Shown here: one piece after another, positions 27,301 through 42,300 of the stretch
How positions within the stretch are numbered: the stretch's first letter is position 1
How the letters are laid out: the number at the start of each line of letters is the position of its first letter
From: Dipetalonema caudispina
Lineage: Eukaryota > Nematoda > Chromadorea > Rhabditida > Onchocercidae
NCBI GenBank assembly: GCA_013365325.1
Contig: JABVXV010000018.1
Location: forward strand, 248,001-312,000
Length of the DNA: 64,000 nt
Reading direction: 5' to 3'
The notes under the pieces: model-generated
Databases searched by the model: none
What the model saw: the letters and a program-made list of their open reading frames with translations, nothing else
What the model was told of the DNA's origin: nothing
Program-made: the position numbers and the translations under genes

Positions 27301-30300
27301 TTGAATAGCTGATTTATAGAACTGCTTGCGAGCAGTTGCGCGAATCTGTAAATCATAATCTGATTACACTTCTGAATAAATTTAACACAAGTGAATATTT
27401 CATTTAAGTGTCTTGCCTTCCGTTAATTCGTTTTCATGGACCATGCACGCTTGAACCAGTATTACCGCTATTTACCTTATACTAATCTGATATAAGAGAA
27501 CAGGAAGCTAAGATGCACTAATCTGATTTGGCGGAAAACTCACCAGTGGCATATCAAGATCATCAACATTTTCAGTATTGATTGGCCAGAGATCCCTATA
27601 AAAGTTCATTTTTCGAATGAATTATAATTGTTTTCTCAGATGGTATTTTCAGAAATGGTTGCGGACAAGTATACTTGGCTGTGCTTTAAATGCTTGAAAT
27701 AAATTAAGGATGATCAAACAAAAAGTTTCGGAGCAAATATCAAAAAATCTTATAATTCATAAACATAGCACTAAATCAAACCAAATCGAAAAGGCTCAAA
27801 TGCACTTTATTAAACTGCAACTGGAAAGGCAATTCTTATGGGAAGTTTCAATAGTTCAGTGTAAAAAGTTTCAAGTCCTTATAGCTCAAGAATTTAAAAC
27901 TTTTAATGGCCAGCTAAAAGCTTAGTTCTTAGCATTAGCTTGCACAGTCAACTTGGAGGAGGCAGATTTTCAATGAAAATTTCGTTAAGGATGAGAAAAG
28001 ATGATTTTGCGATGCTTCGAAAAAAAAAATTCCTAAGCCGGGAGGAAATTCTTTGTGCAAAATAACAAAATTTAAATTCGAAAATATACCGATTTATTTC
28101 AAGATAGGCGAGTAATTTCACATCAGTGAAGGCATTCAAGTAAACCACTCGTTCCCAGTATCGTCGATCCAAATCAGCACAATTTACTGAATAAAGTGTG
28201 AAGATCACGGCATAACACTCGGAGAAAAGTGTTTCAATAATAAAATTGCATGAAGGATATAAAAGAGATTCCCTGAAGCTTGACTGATCACTTCGTTTAG
28301 TTGTACTCCTGAAAACATGTATGTTTCATTATATAACTAACGACTGATTGAATTCCATGAATGGCATCATGACTTTCTTCTGGAAAGACTCTATAACATT
28401 CTAACTATCGTACATAACATTTCAACAAGATATTTCAACACCATATCATTTCAACGTTTTAAATACTTGCATTATTCAAAATTCTGAAGCAGTGATCATA
28501 TGTCTAGCAATATTGGTTAGTATTTCAGTATTTCGATTAATTAATATTTCAATAACTTTTATGCAGGTAATAAAGAAAGTAAACAAGGGGGAGAAAGAAG
28601 TAAGCTAACCTTTCCTTAGCTGATTGTGAATTAGGATCAATATTTTCGGATGCTAGATTATTATCTATACATCTTGGTATAGAGGCAAACATTTCAAATG
28701 TGTGAGGTAGACTGCTAAATAATAATCTGAAAATATGAAAAATATTTGAATAAGTCATACTGTGAAAATATTATGTGATACATTTTAAGAAATTATAAGA
28801 ACTATTCATCAGGTATATTATTAGCTTCACACCTCATAACAGAATAAATCTTCGAATGTATACTGCGTAATTCGCAAGCAGCTTGTCTACAAACAGCTCG
28901 ATGAGTACCAATTGTACCATAAGAACCCGTGAAAACTTCAAATAAACCAAATACTAATCGCCGAAGTGGGTGGTATTTGTGCCTCAAAGCCTGCAACAAA
29001 AAAAAATGTAAAAACAAAAGATTTGTGGGGTTGTGTTTTTTAATAAAGCACTGATTATATAAGCAAATAAGCAATAATGCCTATTAGAGTTATGAGAGTT
29101 TTAGCAAAAATTAATGTCAAACCTTCTGATCAAAAAAAGAACACCAAATATACTACAAATGACGAACGAAAATTTTTACTTCTGCAATCTGCGAGAGAAA
29201 TTGCAATGAAATTAACTTAAATTCCACACTATAAAGAGTGTCTGAAACAGAACAAGGAAATAGAAGAAGTCATGTAAAACTTTAGAAATATACCAAATTC
29301 CAATATTCTTGTACCATCTCGTAATATTCATTCGACCATTGCAGTGTGTACTGTGGAATCTTTTCAAGATTCTTATCGAATGTAACTCTGAAAAATGAAT
29401 TCTTATGAAACTGAAAAGACAGTATTGACTGATAAAAATGACGAATAACGCGAAAAAAACTGTCAGATATTACGCTTATTAAGGGCAGATACGGATGTAG
29501 ACACTGATAATCTACAACTTATCACTATTAAAAATCTAGAAATTATTAGAAACGACACACTTGATTTCTTCTTTGTTCATTCCTAAACGAATCTTCACCA
29601 TACTCGACGCAAGCGAATTCCATACAGCAACACGACATGTATCGTCCGCAACTTCGCTAATATCAGTAGCATTTGCTATATGTATTGGAACACCGAGATC
29701 ATACACTAAGAAACTTTGAAAAAGCTCCTTCCACTTCAGTTCTGCATCAATTGCCCACTGAATTGCTGTTGGTGGGATATCACTGAAACGCAAAAATTAT
29801 AATCTCAATAAAAAAGTGTCTGTTAAGGCTACAAAATTGTCGAAGTTGGTAAAATTCACTTGTCTAACGAAAAAGCTGTCAGCAACACAGGCTTTTGTCT
29901 CCAATAAGTGGCATTGATGATTTTCACTTCACCGTTAATGATGTCACCTGTCATCCGCCCTTCTAAACGATCAAACTGATTTAAATGCAGTACCCCCTGC
30001 AAGAAATTTTTTCTTATAGATTAAAATTCACCTTACACACCTATAAAATTATTAAAAATTAGCAAGGAACCATATTCATTTAAAACAGCAACAAGATACT
30101 TCCAAATAGCTATTTTATAGTATTATGCAACACTACTATGATTCAGTAAATCTTTTATTCTCAAGAAGTTCTGGAATCTTCTGTCTTTTATTTTTACGTT
30201 TACCTTCCCACAAATAATACCAGCCTTCTCGAAATCACCTTCGAAAGCTACTCCGGAATAACCTTCCACTGTCGACAGAATCAAACGACCATGCTGCAAA

Positions 30301-33300
30301 TATCCAAAACATATTTCTAACAAACATTCTTAAATAGGACAACAGCTTGCAAAACCTATTAAGTTTAAAAATATATTTTAAACGGGCCATTGCTAAATGC
30401 ATTTCAACGAGCAAAATCAGTAATAGGAAAGCCACAACCATCTAATCTCATTTTCTATGAAAGATAAATATAAACGTGTATAATGAATCTACAAAGTTCT
30501 CGGAATCCTCTTGACATTGCAAATTTATTTATTCTATACTGAAAGTTCTATCCCTTAAGTCCTTCAGTTAGAAATCCAGAAATTGCATGATACGATTTAT
30601 TTATTTAGATTCAAAACGAACCACCAAACGGTTGTTATCGAACTGTCCTTCCTGATATACGCCTTCGATACCTATCAAGGTACCCTTCCCATGTCTTGAA
30701 CCATTCTTCCACATACCCAAATAACGTTCTTCTGAAGAAGCAATATTTTATATTATCATTATGGTATAGAAACATTAACGCTTCCAATCTCATGAAAGTA
30801 AATTTACAAGAGCTAAACATTATTTCAAAAACTGTAATTCGAATGCCAAGATAATGAATTTTCTGCTTCCTGACCATACCAATGGACAAGTTAAGGCATT
30901 GAGCAGGAGAACCACTTCTTAAAAAAAGGATCACACATATATTTCAGAAAATTTGTAAACAGCCGATAACAAGAAATTAATTTGACAACATTAACTCCTT
31001 GTCAAAATTTTAACAGAGATAAGAGCAGTACTATTGCTCGTAGAAACTCCATATCCTGAACGCATCCCTCCTTGCCAACCACCGAAGTATATTTCCATCT
31101 CATCACCTTTAGATGTATGCAATACACCATAACCATGTCTTAGTCCCTTTTGCATATAACCTTCATATGTGTCACCATTTGAAAATCTAGAAAAGAAATC
31201 ACTAAACAAAATTACCGCTGTCAGATAAAGCAGGAGTAGTATGGTTCGAAAATATACTTTAACGACAAGCATATTATCAAAAACTCCGATTAAACAGTAC
31301 AAAAATTATGAATATTCTCTAGCTTCTTAAATAATTCCAATGATAAATTTTTGTAAAAAAATCTCACATGATATGAACTAGTCCATCCAGAGAGCCATTG
31401 CGCCAAAAACCAGTGTATATATCAACTCCCGATGTTCCTTGCTCCTTGATTCCAAAATATGAGTTGATCTTCCGCAAATTTCCACCTGCAGTTATTGACA
31501 TTTTTCCGAACCTGTAATTCTTCAGTTACTTTTACTACAATATCGTTGGCAAAAAAAAAAGAAATATTTCTTAAATTAAGTAGCAAAGATGCACCATAAC
31601 TGAAGTAATCAATAACTGAAACTCAAGTTATTCATACAGTTTGATTCCATCTATTCCTTAGTTAACAAAAAATGGAACTTTCATAAATTATTTAAGGAAA
31701 CTTACATAAAATTGTCGTTTACAAATTAATTACTGTCATGAAAAATTACACATAATTTATTAGAAAAAACACTAAAGTTAGTATATATACGAAAACTAAC
31801 ATACCCTTCTAAACGTCCATCAGCAAAATGTCCTCGGTATTCCCATTTGTTCGGATACATAAGATGCCCCCTGCAATGAAGAAAATCTAAAAATGAGTGG
31901 CAAAATATGCTAATAGGCTTATGAAAAAACATATCAGTTTAATATATAACCACTAGAACATAATAACCTTAGTGAAGAACTTATAAATTCGGCAGATTAT
32001 TTCTATGTACATGATATCCAACAAAAAAATAAGAAAAAGTAAATGAAATCTGCTCAATTAATAGGAATTATATGCTCTCACTAATTCGTCTAAAGTCGGA
32101 AAAGTAGCAAAAGAGGAGCTCATGACAAGTTCAGTAATTTTTAGAATAAAAACCATTTAATCAAAAGATTTATGAGAAAATTGAAAGCCTAAATCGACGA
32201 GGTAATTAAAATAGTATCCTAAAAACAATTAAGTTTGTTTTTAGGTTCATAGTAGAAAGAATGAGATAAAAGAGAAACCTTCCATGAGGTTTGCCATATA
32301 ACCAATAACCATCATAAGTACAATTTCCAAAATCAGGATGATGAGATGAAAATTTGTAGCAACCACGTCGCCGTCCAGGTAGTTCGGCAGTATATCGCTC
32401 CAAAATGTTATCCGTCGTATATCGTTCGTCGAAATGCTTCCATTGTCGCATGGCATGCAAAAATGTATTCTAAAATAATACAATTAAAATGGAATTTAAC
32501 TATATAATTTGTCATAATACTGATCATCGAGTCGCAATTAATAGTGCTTATGTAATCTGTAGTGGACCTAGCGAATGATATTAAAAAGAAATGTTGTGGT
32601 ACTTCACCACACAATATAAATGCTGTGGCATACAAACATGCATTAATACTTGTACTGCTCATAAAGCGATACAAGATATCAGAACGATCTAAAATTTCGA
32701 CTTTTTTTTCGAAACTTCTGAATCGATGAAAGCGGAAATCAGAATTGCATAAAAATGCAACATCTGTAAAAATTCTTCACAGGAAATTCTTTTCCATGAA
32801 AATTCACATGTCTGAAATTTAAAAATCTTTTGGGGCATCTAAGGACACGATGAGAGGAAATATCCTAATCAATACAAAAAATTTTACTGAAATTAAACAA
32901 ATAACGTCCCGCTTCCTTAGCACAGTTATATTTTCTTGTCTTAAGTCTCAAAATGCTCAGTGCACTGCATTCAATATTTAAATTCCTTTTATGTTATTTA
33001 AGAAAAACTTCCATCTTTTTGAAGTATCAATAAAGAGTGTTAAAGTGAATGAAGGATAGTATATTTAGTGGTAAAAGCATAAAACAAACATAGGTTTATA
33101 ATTTGTATATCACCTTGCATTCAATACTTGCAAATCGAATATGAAATTTATTTTCTGGACCAAATATCCGTACCACATATTCGTTACCTTCTTCCTCATT
33201 TACTTCTATCCAGACCAATGGAAAGTTCAATACAATAACGTTTTGTCTCTGGAATTTTTTTTTTTTTTTTTTTTTTACAATTTCTTATACTTCACAATTA

Positions 33301-36300
33301 TCATCTTAAAGTTCACAAATTTCACTGTCGTTCTACAAAGATATCTCATTTTCGATATGAAAATCGTAATAGATATGATTACATTTAAAGTACAAGTCGT
33401 TTTTTGGGAAATAATTGATGTCATCAGCATATTATAATCAAAATATTTTAAACAAATCATAGTGTTTAGCATTGCAAATAACTATATGGTAGCATCTCCT
33501 TAATTTATCCTAAAAGTTTCAAATTTCTTAATAAGAAGTGGCATTTTTTAGGCCATATGAGATTTTTTTTTATAGATATTTTTATCCAATGGCTCTTCAA
33601 ACTATCCTGATGATCTCTCAATTATTTTTAATCATATCATAATATAATGTCTGATTCGTTGACCACATGAATCTGATCAAAAATTCCTACCATTTTCCTT
33701 CAAACAAAAATCTTTTATGACATTGAAATTTGTAAAAATTCATTTATAAAAAATCATTTTAACCTCAATAACTGCAACAGCATCATTAAAAACAACAACC
33801 GCAAGCCAGCCACGTCTCAATGTAGTCAATGTTGAATTCCAACAGACATTTATCACGCCAGCTGTTTCTAATTGTTTATTTTCTGCCTTCCACAACAATA
33901 AACGTCCCGGTTGCTTGAGCTAAACAGTAAATTTTCATTAAAATATTGCTAATCAAAATGATATTTTGCACAAAGATAAATTTGATAAGCTAATCTTTGT
34001 AATGGAAAGTAACGAACGAACCGATCGTGCATGTGTAGGTACACACTTCCAGAATTGATAAGTATTATCACCGATAATACCAAAATGATCCAACTGAGAT
34101 TTAGCAGATATCCAATAGCTTTTCCATTCTGCTGAGAAAGTATCCTCTTTGCTCTGTAATATGTTTTAGATACTTTCGGAATACTTATAAATGTTATACA
34201 TACATCGAGAAGATTCCATTTTTCACAATCATTCAATTTTATTTTTAAAGAAAACATATCCATTTTTTTCTATACCAATTAATGGATCGTTTTGCTATTA
34301 CATTTTCACGATACTATTATCAGTGATAGTCATTGTTATGCTGTTATTGCAAGTCTGTAATAGGAATTTATCGCTCAACATTCAAATAATTAATATAACT
34401 TGCCATCCTATAATTAATTCAACATTGACTATTCAAAACATTTCTTATATTCATTTCATTAAATCATTTCTAATAATAAAGACTTAATGAAAGAAAATAA
34501 AATAATCCGAGAAGTAGTAGAAAAAAAAGTACCTTTTCGAAAATAAAAATATTCGATTATTTATTGAATAATGAGTCAGTACCACAAATTTTTGTTTACT
34601 TATTAATTGATCTTAAATTTTTCCTCAATTCAATAGGTAGAATATTCCCAATCAATCACCTTTTTTTGAATCACAAAAAAGAAAAGAGGGAAGTGTATGA
34701 TTCGATGAATTCAACAGCTATTCAATAATTTGTGGAATGTTAAAGTGCTGACAGTCACATCAAAATTTACATTCTTACATGGCAAAAGTGCATTACAGTT
34801 AGGAAGAAAAAAGCATGGCTGAAAGAAAGATTGCAGTTATAAAATAGTCATTTTATTGAGTGGTAATTTTTGGAGTGAAAAAATTACTGCAAATTACTAC
34901 ATTCCATAACTCCATCCTAATATTACTTTTACTAATATAAATGGGATAAGTGAAAATAATTGATAATATATTCATTTCGCTCATGACCAAGTTACTTTCG
35001 TAGAAATTAACAAAGCAGAGAATTAAGTGAACTTCAGAAATTCCCAGTTTGATAACTCTGTCCTAAATGTAGCATAGAAACTGTAATTCAAATTAATTCG
35101 TGTATCCTGAAGAATCAATTGGCAAATGACCATTTTTGTTTTCTTATTCCTTTTTTCTTTCCGCTTGTTGATTCTCTTTGATTTCATAATTTCAAGTTTT
35201 CAAATTCAGATAATGACAACATTTTTATTTATACTAATTAATGAAAAAATCGACGAGGCATAAATTAAATTTTTAAATTAAATTTTGGTTAGGCTGGATA
35301 AATAACTAGCGGAAAAAAATCAACAAAATGGTACTGTTGAAATATTTCAAATTCCAGATCAGCTCTCAGTGGTATAGTAATAGAGTGAAAATTTTAAAAT
35401 GTTTAGACGAAATTGAGGAAAGATAAAAAACAGATGGAATGAAATCCATATTTAGGTCCATGAATTGAAAGATATTCATACCCATTTTTTGAAGGCAAAT
35501 CTTCATTCCAAAGCATAATTACTAATTTTTACTTGCTGAATTATACTACTTCGGAAATTCATAATTCCTTTCGTCAAGTAAAATAACTCTTACAATGTTT
35601 TCCGTGAAGGAACGTTCAAAAAATTTTTTGGAACAATCGACCTTGACATTTACCTGACAAATCGATAACAAACAAGAGAATTTAATTTAAAGAAATACAT
35701 CCGGACTGAAAGTAGCGGTAAAGGCTATCCGAATAAGTGTCTAACGGAAATCTATGCGATAAAAATCGAACAAATTTTCAATATAGTATAATTTTTAAAC
35801 CAAAAAAATTTAGTAGCAATATGAGGGGTCATTTATTACAGCGGAAAACATTCAAATATGAACTCTGTCGTTTATGGGACAAAGAAAGCACCCTGAAGGA
35901 CATGAAATGTTTTTTGTTGTTCACGCAATTCTTAAATCCTTTTAAATCAAAAATAAAGAAAAAATGATTCACATAAATTAATAACACTTTACAACATATT
36001 TAATCGTGAAGAAGACGTGAATATCCTCAATTTCCTGATAGTTAGTATCATTTTCCAGAAAACAAACAAAGCAAAAAGTAGGAATAAATTACCAATGAAT
36101 TCCACAAATTTTACCGTCAAATTAATAACTTATTAATGAACAGCAAATACTATTCGATGATTACTGTTTAATGTGTACATAGAGAATCATCCAAAAATCA
36201 ATTAGCATTGCAAATTACCAGGCCTTAAATAAATGAATAAGGTAAAGATATCTGCAATTATGGCAAATTAGAGGGTCGATTTCAGAGCAATTCAAAATTT

Positions 36301-39300
36301 CATACGTAGCTTCGTAGATTAGAAAAATAATGCAATTTGGAGAAATATTTTCCAACGATTATTTCTTTTTTATTGAAAATTGAGGCCAGCAATGAAAGAA
36401 ATGAAATGCTTGTGATATGGAATAAATCTCAATTTATTATTCATTTCCTAATATTATGAGATGATATTTAATGTCATTGCATATAAAACTGAAATGTTAA
36501 ACCAAATAAAACAAAAGTCAAAATTTTTGCTCAAATTTCTTACAACCGAAGAAAATTTTCTGATTTCTGTCTTTTAGAGCGAACTAATTTCAAAATAATA
36601 AAGCAATTAATTCTATGTGCTCCTTTGATTTCATTACATATCTTCTAATCCCTAGAAAGGTAAAATTTTTAAAAGTATAATGTAATTGTCAAATCTGTTT
36701 CTATTCTAAACTTTTATGATAATTGATAATGTATCATGACCAATACAGAAATTTATTTTATTTTTTTTTTTAAATAAAAATTTTGTTAAACATTCTTCTC
36801 ATTGATTCGACAATGTAAAGAACTTCTTAATGTACAACACAAATCTGCACGATGTCAATGATATTTTACTCCAATTTCATAAATGTCAGATAAGAGAACT
36901 TTCGTAACAATTTTACGGACCTTTTGATGCACTGAAATGTAAACATGTAATAAAAAATAAAAAAAAAAAAGGACAAAACAGATAGTTAGTATGTCGATTC
37001 AACGTGTTATAAAGAATTGATATCACTCTCCGATATTTCCATACCAAAAACGTTTTTTTTTTTTTTTTATCGTTCAATAAAATCAGCGGAAAGAAATTTT
37101 ATTCCTGATAAAATTTTATGCATGGAATTCAAATCGACTGTTAATAATGAATTCTTTAAACAGTCCATCACTCGATTTAGCAAATCGTCTAATATTGAAC
37201 ACATTTTGCATGAACGGACCTTAAGAAAGATGTTTTTGGAAGCTCTTAATATTACTCTGAATATGTTTGAATCTGAAAACTTAGAAACCTAAACTTTGTT
37301 TCACTCCAAACTAAAACAAAGAAAAATATCAAAGATAAAAAGGAAATAAGCAATATATTACAAATAAAAGTAGGAAATATAGAGATACATGAAGTAAAAA
37401 TAGTTTTAAAAGTATAAGAAAATGAAATTAAATAAATCTTAGAAAAACAAAAAAAATTTTCTTTACGTATATCAGCAATAACGATCTCCTCATATTTACT
37501 TTAATTTATTAGTACTTTTTTAATGGTGCTGATAGGTCCATTTAAATTAAAATTAATGTATTTTAGTACTTCTTATTCTGATAAAAGATCTTGCACTTTA
37601 CTAATTCTTTCAACATTCACTTGATGATCAGATAAATTGACTAATAAATAAAATGACTTATGTAGTAAGCCAATTTCCTGAAAATTTTAAGAAGGTCTCA
37701 TTGAATAATAATGTCAAAGAGGAAGGTTTGTCCTAGTTCATCATTCTAATTTTTTGTAACATAATATGTATTGTTTTTTCCTAATTTTACGAACAAACCT
37801 TGAACATATTTGATGGAAAGTTTGAAAGTTTTAAATTCCTAAGATTTTTGAAGCAGAAAAAAATTTAAAATACCACCATTAATTTGAAATTTGAGACATG
37901 TTTCCAACTTGCGCCGCAAAAGTGCATTCAGCAATCCCTGTTGGAAATCACCTTGTAAGTGAAGGACTCATAAAAAGCCATCAAAAAAAGTTTGCTTTCC
38001 GAATAGGACATAAGACGCGATTCCAACTGGTAGAAAAAAAAAAACGCAGAAACAGAAAAAACTATCAAGGATAATGAAATGACTAAGTGATGTTTTTAAA
38101 TTGTACAGAACCGAAAAATGACGAAAAAATCTTTTTGGGAAATTTAAGGCTAAAATGACAACACTTTATGTCAAGTTTTGGATTTAATATATATGTATAT
38201 ATTTCTACATTCCACAAAATACTTCAATTATTACTTAATCATTAATCACAGAATTTTTGGGTACCATCGATTCCCTTTTAACATTGATAATATTTTAACA
38301 ATAACTCATGCAAAACAAAATTTCTAACTTTCGAAAAATTAAATTGATTAGCCGTGTGAGAAAAAAAAAGATCCGAAATGAGATAATTATCCTTTCACAT
38401 ATCATCAGCCAATAAGCATAACTGTATCTGACTGAAAAAAAGAAATTCTTAGAAAAGTTCCACGTGATGCAAAACTTCTCATGACGATAAATCGAATAAT
38501 TCATCACTAAAGCAGAAATATGTGAACTACCAAAAGAAAAAAGAAAAATGAAAAAACTTCACAGAATTTTTAATTTTACTTCGAAATTATTTATCCCACT
38601 AGTTCTTATATTTCTTTTTTTTCGTTGGGAAAATTCAAAAACTGCAAAACTTTAAGCGTTGACATATCAATTTTACTTTTTTAACTGCTATTTCTCCGTT
38701 TTGCTCCGAACCTTTTTTTATTTTTGTAGTCGAAATTTTAAGAAATCAATGGCGATACAAATAATTATCAAAGAAAGGAGAGATACGACGAAATTTACCA
38801 AACTGGGCATCAGCGGCAATCAACAAGGGAGGTTCCGCCCCTCTCTGAAAAAAAAAAAAAAAAAAAAAAACTTGAAATTATTCTATAAATAGAGAGTACC
38901 TGATAATTCCAGTTGACTCACCGGTACCTTGCTACGTTGCTGAAGACATATTCCTGCTATTTTGACCAGTACTTCTTAGTCTTCAAGCAAACTACATTAG
39001 CACAAAATGTCCACTTTCAGTCCTTCTCTGTTAATCATTATTGCTCTTGCGACATTTTTGTTGACGTTTGTCACATCTGATACTTTTTCCTTCAATTCCG
39101 CAAAAAGTACTATTTCAAGTAATAATTTTGTCTACTATCCACCAGCGGGTAAGGTGTTATTTGTTGGTATTGTTTAGTTTATCGTATCTATGAATTAAGC
39201 AATTCAAGAAAACAAAATTATATAAAAGCTGAATTAAGAAAAAAAAAAAATGATAAACCAATTTTATGAGTTAACAGTTCATAGATGAACTCAATATCAT

Positions 39301-42300
39301 TACAACGAATTGGTCAATCACATGGCCAGTAAGTAACGCATCCTTCAGTATTGGCATTTATCTTGCATATTAAATGCATTTTGACCTAATTATAATTGCA
39401 GTTCTTGAAGATAGAACAGAATAACTAAATTATTAATCCTTCCATTTTCGTACTGTTAGCAGAAAAAGTAATAACATGAATGTGTCGAACTCTTCCGAAT
39501 CGTTTTATAGTCGGAAGAAATTTAATTATGTTCTTGCGTGGAAATTAAATTATTCCAGACAAGACAAATGATATAGCATATTGAGAAAAGATGAAAATTT
39601 TCTAAATAAAATTTGAAATAAATAATGAACAAACGCAAATAATAAAATTATTGAATGAAATTAATATTAATATAAAAACTTTTAAAATTCAAACAGCTTC
39701 TTTTACCTTTTCTCAGGCATAAGTGTTAATGTAATAACAGCAATTCGATAAATTGCAATCAAAACGATTCGAGATTAAGTCCAAACTTTGAAATCGTCAA
39801 TTACTATTACTTTCACCTTTCAAGACAAAATAAATTTACTAAAATGTAAGTTACCAAAGAAAGTTTCATTATTCTGTTTCAGAGCCAGATTATCCATCGA
39901 TAACCACATATCCACCACCCCCAAAGTTACCAGTAAATAGTAAATTTTGGATTGAAGATGAGGGTTTAAAGATGCCAACGAATGCAGACCGTGGTAGGAT
40001 CTATGGTGATAAATTATTAGTACGGGTTAGTTCAGTACCACATCCGGATAATTTTGATGGAAATGATGGAGATGCGTCAAAATTGGAAGCTAACAGCAAT
40101 TCAGCTCGTTACTATTTACATGGAGCACACTTCGAGAAGGTTTGACTTCACCTAACATTTGCATATCAGAAAAACCAATTTTTTAGGATAAGTCTGAATT
40201 GTTTGACCACATTACCATCATATATTCAATATGATTTTCAAAAGTCTTATTGATATACCATCTTTTGCCATATTTTCGTATATTTCAGCGATGAGACTAA
40301 ATTAACATTAGTGATGTTTATCTGCAAGAAACTACTAAAGTAAAAGATGGAAAATTGATTTCAATTCCTACAGATTGATTTTAGATGACATTATGACGTC
40401 ATACCAATGTATTTCACTAACATATGATTGTTGCATTTCAAAAGAAAATAAACGGCAAACGAGTTGGGTAACATTGTGTCTCTATTCTGAAACATTCTTC
40501 GAATTCTTGACAAAAAGTGCGAATTGAATAAAATGCACTTCTTGTCTCTTCAAGAGATTTTTTTAATCATATATTTACCTGTTTCAATTACCTGTAACTT
40601 CAACTTCACATTAATTTCAAAGCACAATCTGTAGCTTGATGAACTTGAATATTCAACAAATTCAACTTTCACAACTACCTTGAATGCATACAGTGATAGA
40701 TGTAATGCGTAAATCGGTTTGGGAAATTTATAAAAAAGAAAAATCATTATAAAAGCATAAAGTCAATCTGATTTACTGATCATTTACTATTGATCGGTAA
40801 TTTATTTAAACAAAATTCCCTTGTGTTATTTCAATAATAATAGAGTATTTGAATAAGTCAGGTTTCAGATCAAAGCACCGACATGTCGTTTAGTCTCATG
40901 TCATGGACCATACCCAAATGATGGTAGTTTATTGATTAACAAGGAAAATGGTACTTCAAATGAAGAGTGTGAACAAATCTTTGTTCAGATGAATGGCTGT
41001 GTGGCTCATAAAGGTTATCCGATTGGTATGGTATGTACCATTTGTTGTCAGTGCACCAAACAATTTATAAATGAAATGAGTCATTCTCGAGGTTTTCTAG
41101 AAACTGATTGGTTGACTAGAAAAAGATTTATATTCATTTAATAAATCGAAAATTGTTAATATTTGTTTGTTTTTTAAACTTCATTATTTTTGTATTCATT
41201 TGAGCTGTTTTATGAAATCAGAAAACTTTGAAATAGACGCTTATTAAGTATTAGTACAGCCTAAATATCAGTTGAAAAATTGGAAGTTTCAAAGGAAGTA
41301 CAAATTCCCTATTTAATGAAATCCAATGAAACTAGATGTGCAAAAATAATTGTAAAATCAATTTCGTTTTGTTTTATTGATGAGGTAAAGAATAAGCCAT
41401 ACAATATGCAAGTAAATTCCACGGTAACTTTGGCGGGTAAAAACCCGCCATTGTACTTCTTAAAAATTCATTTTAAAAGGAAAATCAGTCTTTTGAAAAT
41501 AAATATAAGTAAGTCAAAAGAATATAAAAGAAATTATGAAATATATAAACAAATCACTTATTTGAAACCTCATCGTGTAACTTATCGAACTATCATTTCG
41601 AGTTATATCTATGAATAATAAGCTTTTTTCCTGTACAGAAAACGCCTTTATTTAATTTATCACCATCCAGCGTTGAATTTTTCACATGTTTTCTATGTTT
41701 CTATGAAATGCTCATTCTCATCACTATTCGAATCTTGAGTCCCTATAAAGATAAATTCGAGTTTTAAAACGAATAATGTTTCAAATAACTGCATTCCCTC
41801 CAATTTTCGTCCCTTCTTTACTTTCTTTGCTTAAAGCGTAGTTTAAAATATTTTAAACTAAAATTTCACAGAAGTCAAGTTAATATCGTTGTGTATTTCT
41901 TTGTTATTTGTGAATAATTTACTGTAAAATCTGTTTTACAGCTAATTGAATACAATTTGTTTTCGTCTCAGAGAGAAAAAAATTATTTGTAAACCATAAT
42001 ACAGGGATGATGAAATCTACCGTACAAGCTTGATTCCATCACCAATAGCAAAAAAGATACGATTTTGCAAAAACAAATTCAGTAAGAACGAATGATTCAA
42101 GTTATACGAAAATATAAAAACTGGTGAATCAAATCGAGTCACATCAATTTTAATTCATTGTTTCGGAACAATACTATATTAATATTTATAGCTTATGATG
42201 AAGATGCAAAATCAAAAGATTTCAACTTTGTTTTTGTATTGCAATTCTAAAATGTACGTAACCATAACTTAATCGATATTGAATGTTGCGCATGTTCCTG

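Noticed and set aside
41280..41618. 112-codon plus-strand frame just after the secreted-protein gene
   Set aside because: Begins with a non-ATG codon, is Lys/Ile/Asn-biased, and lies past a poly(A) signal.
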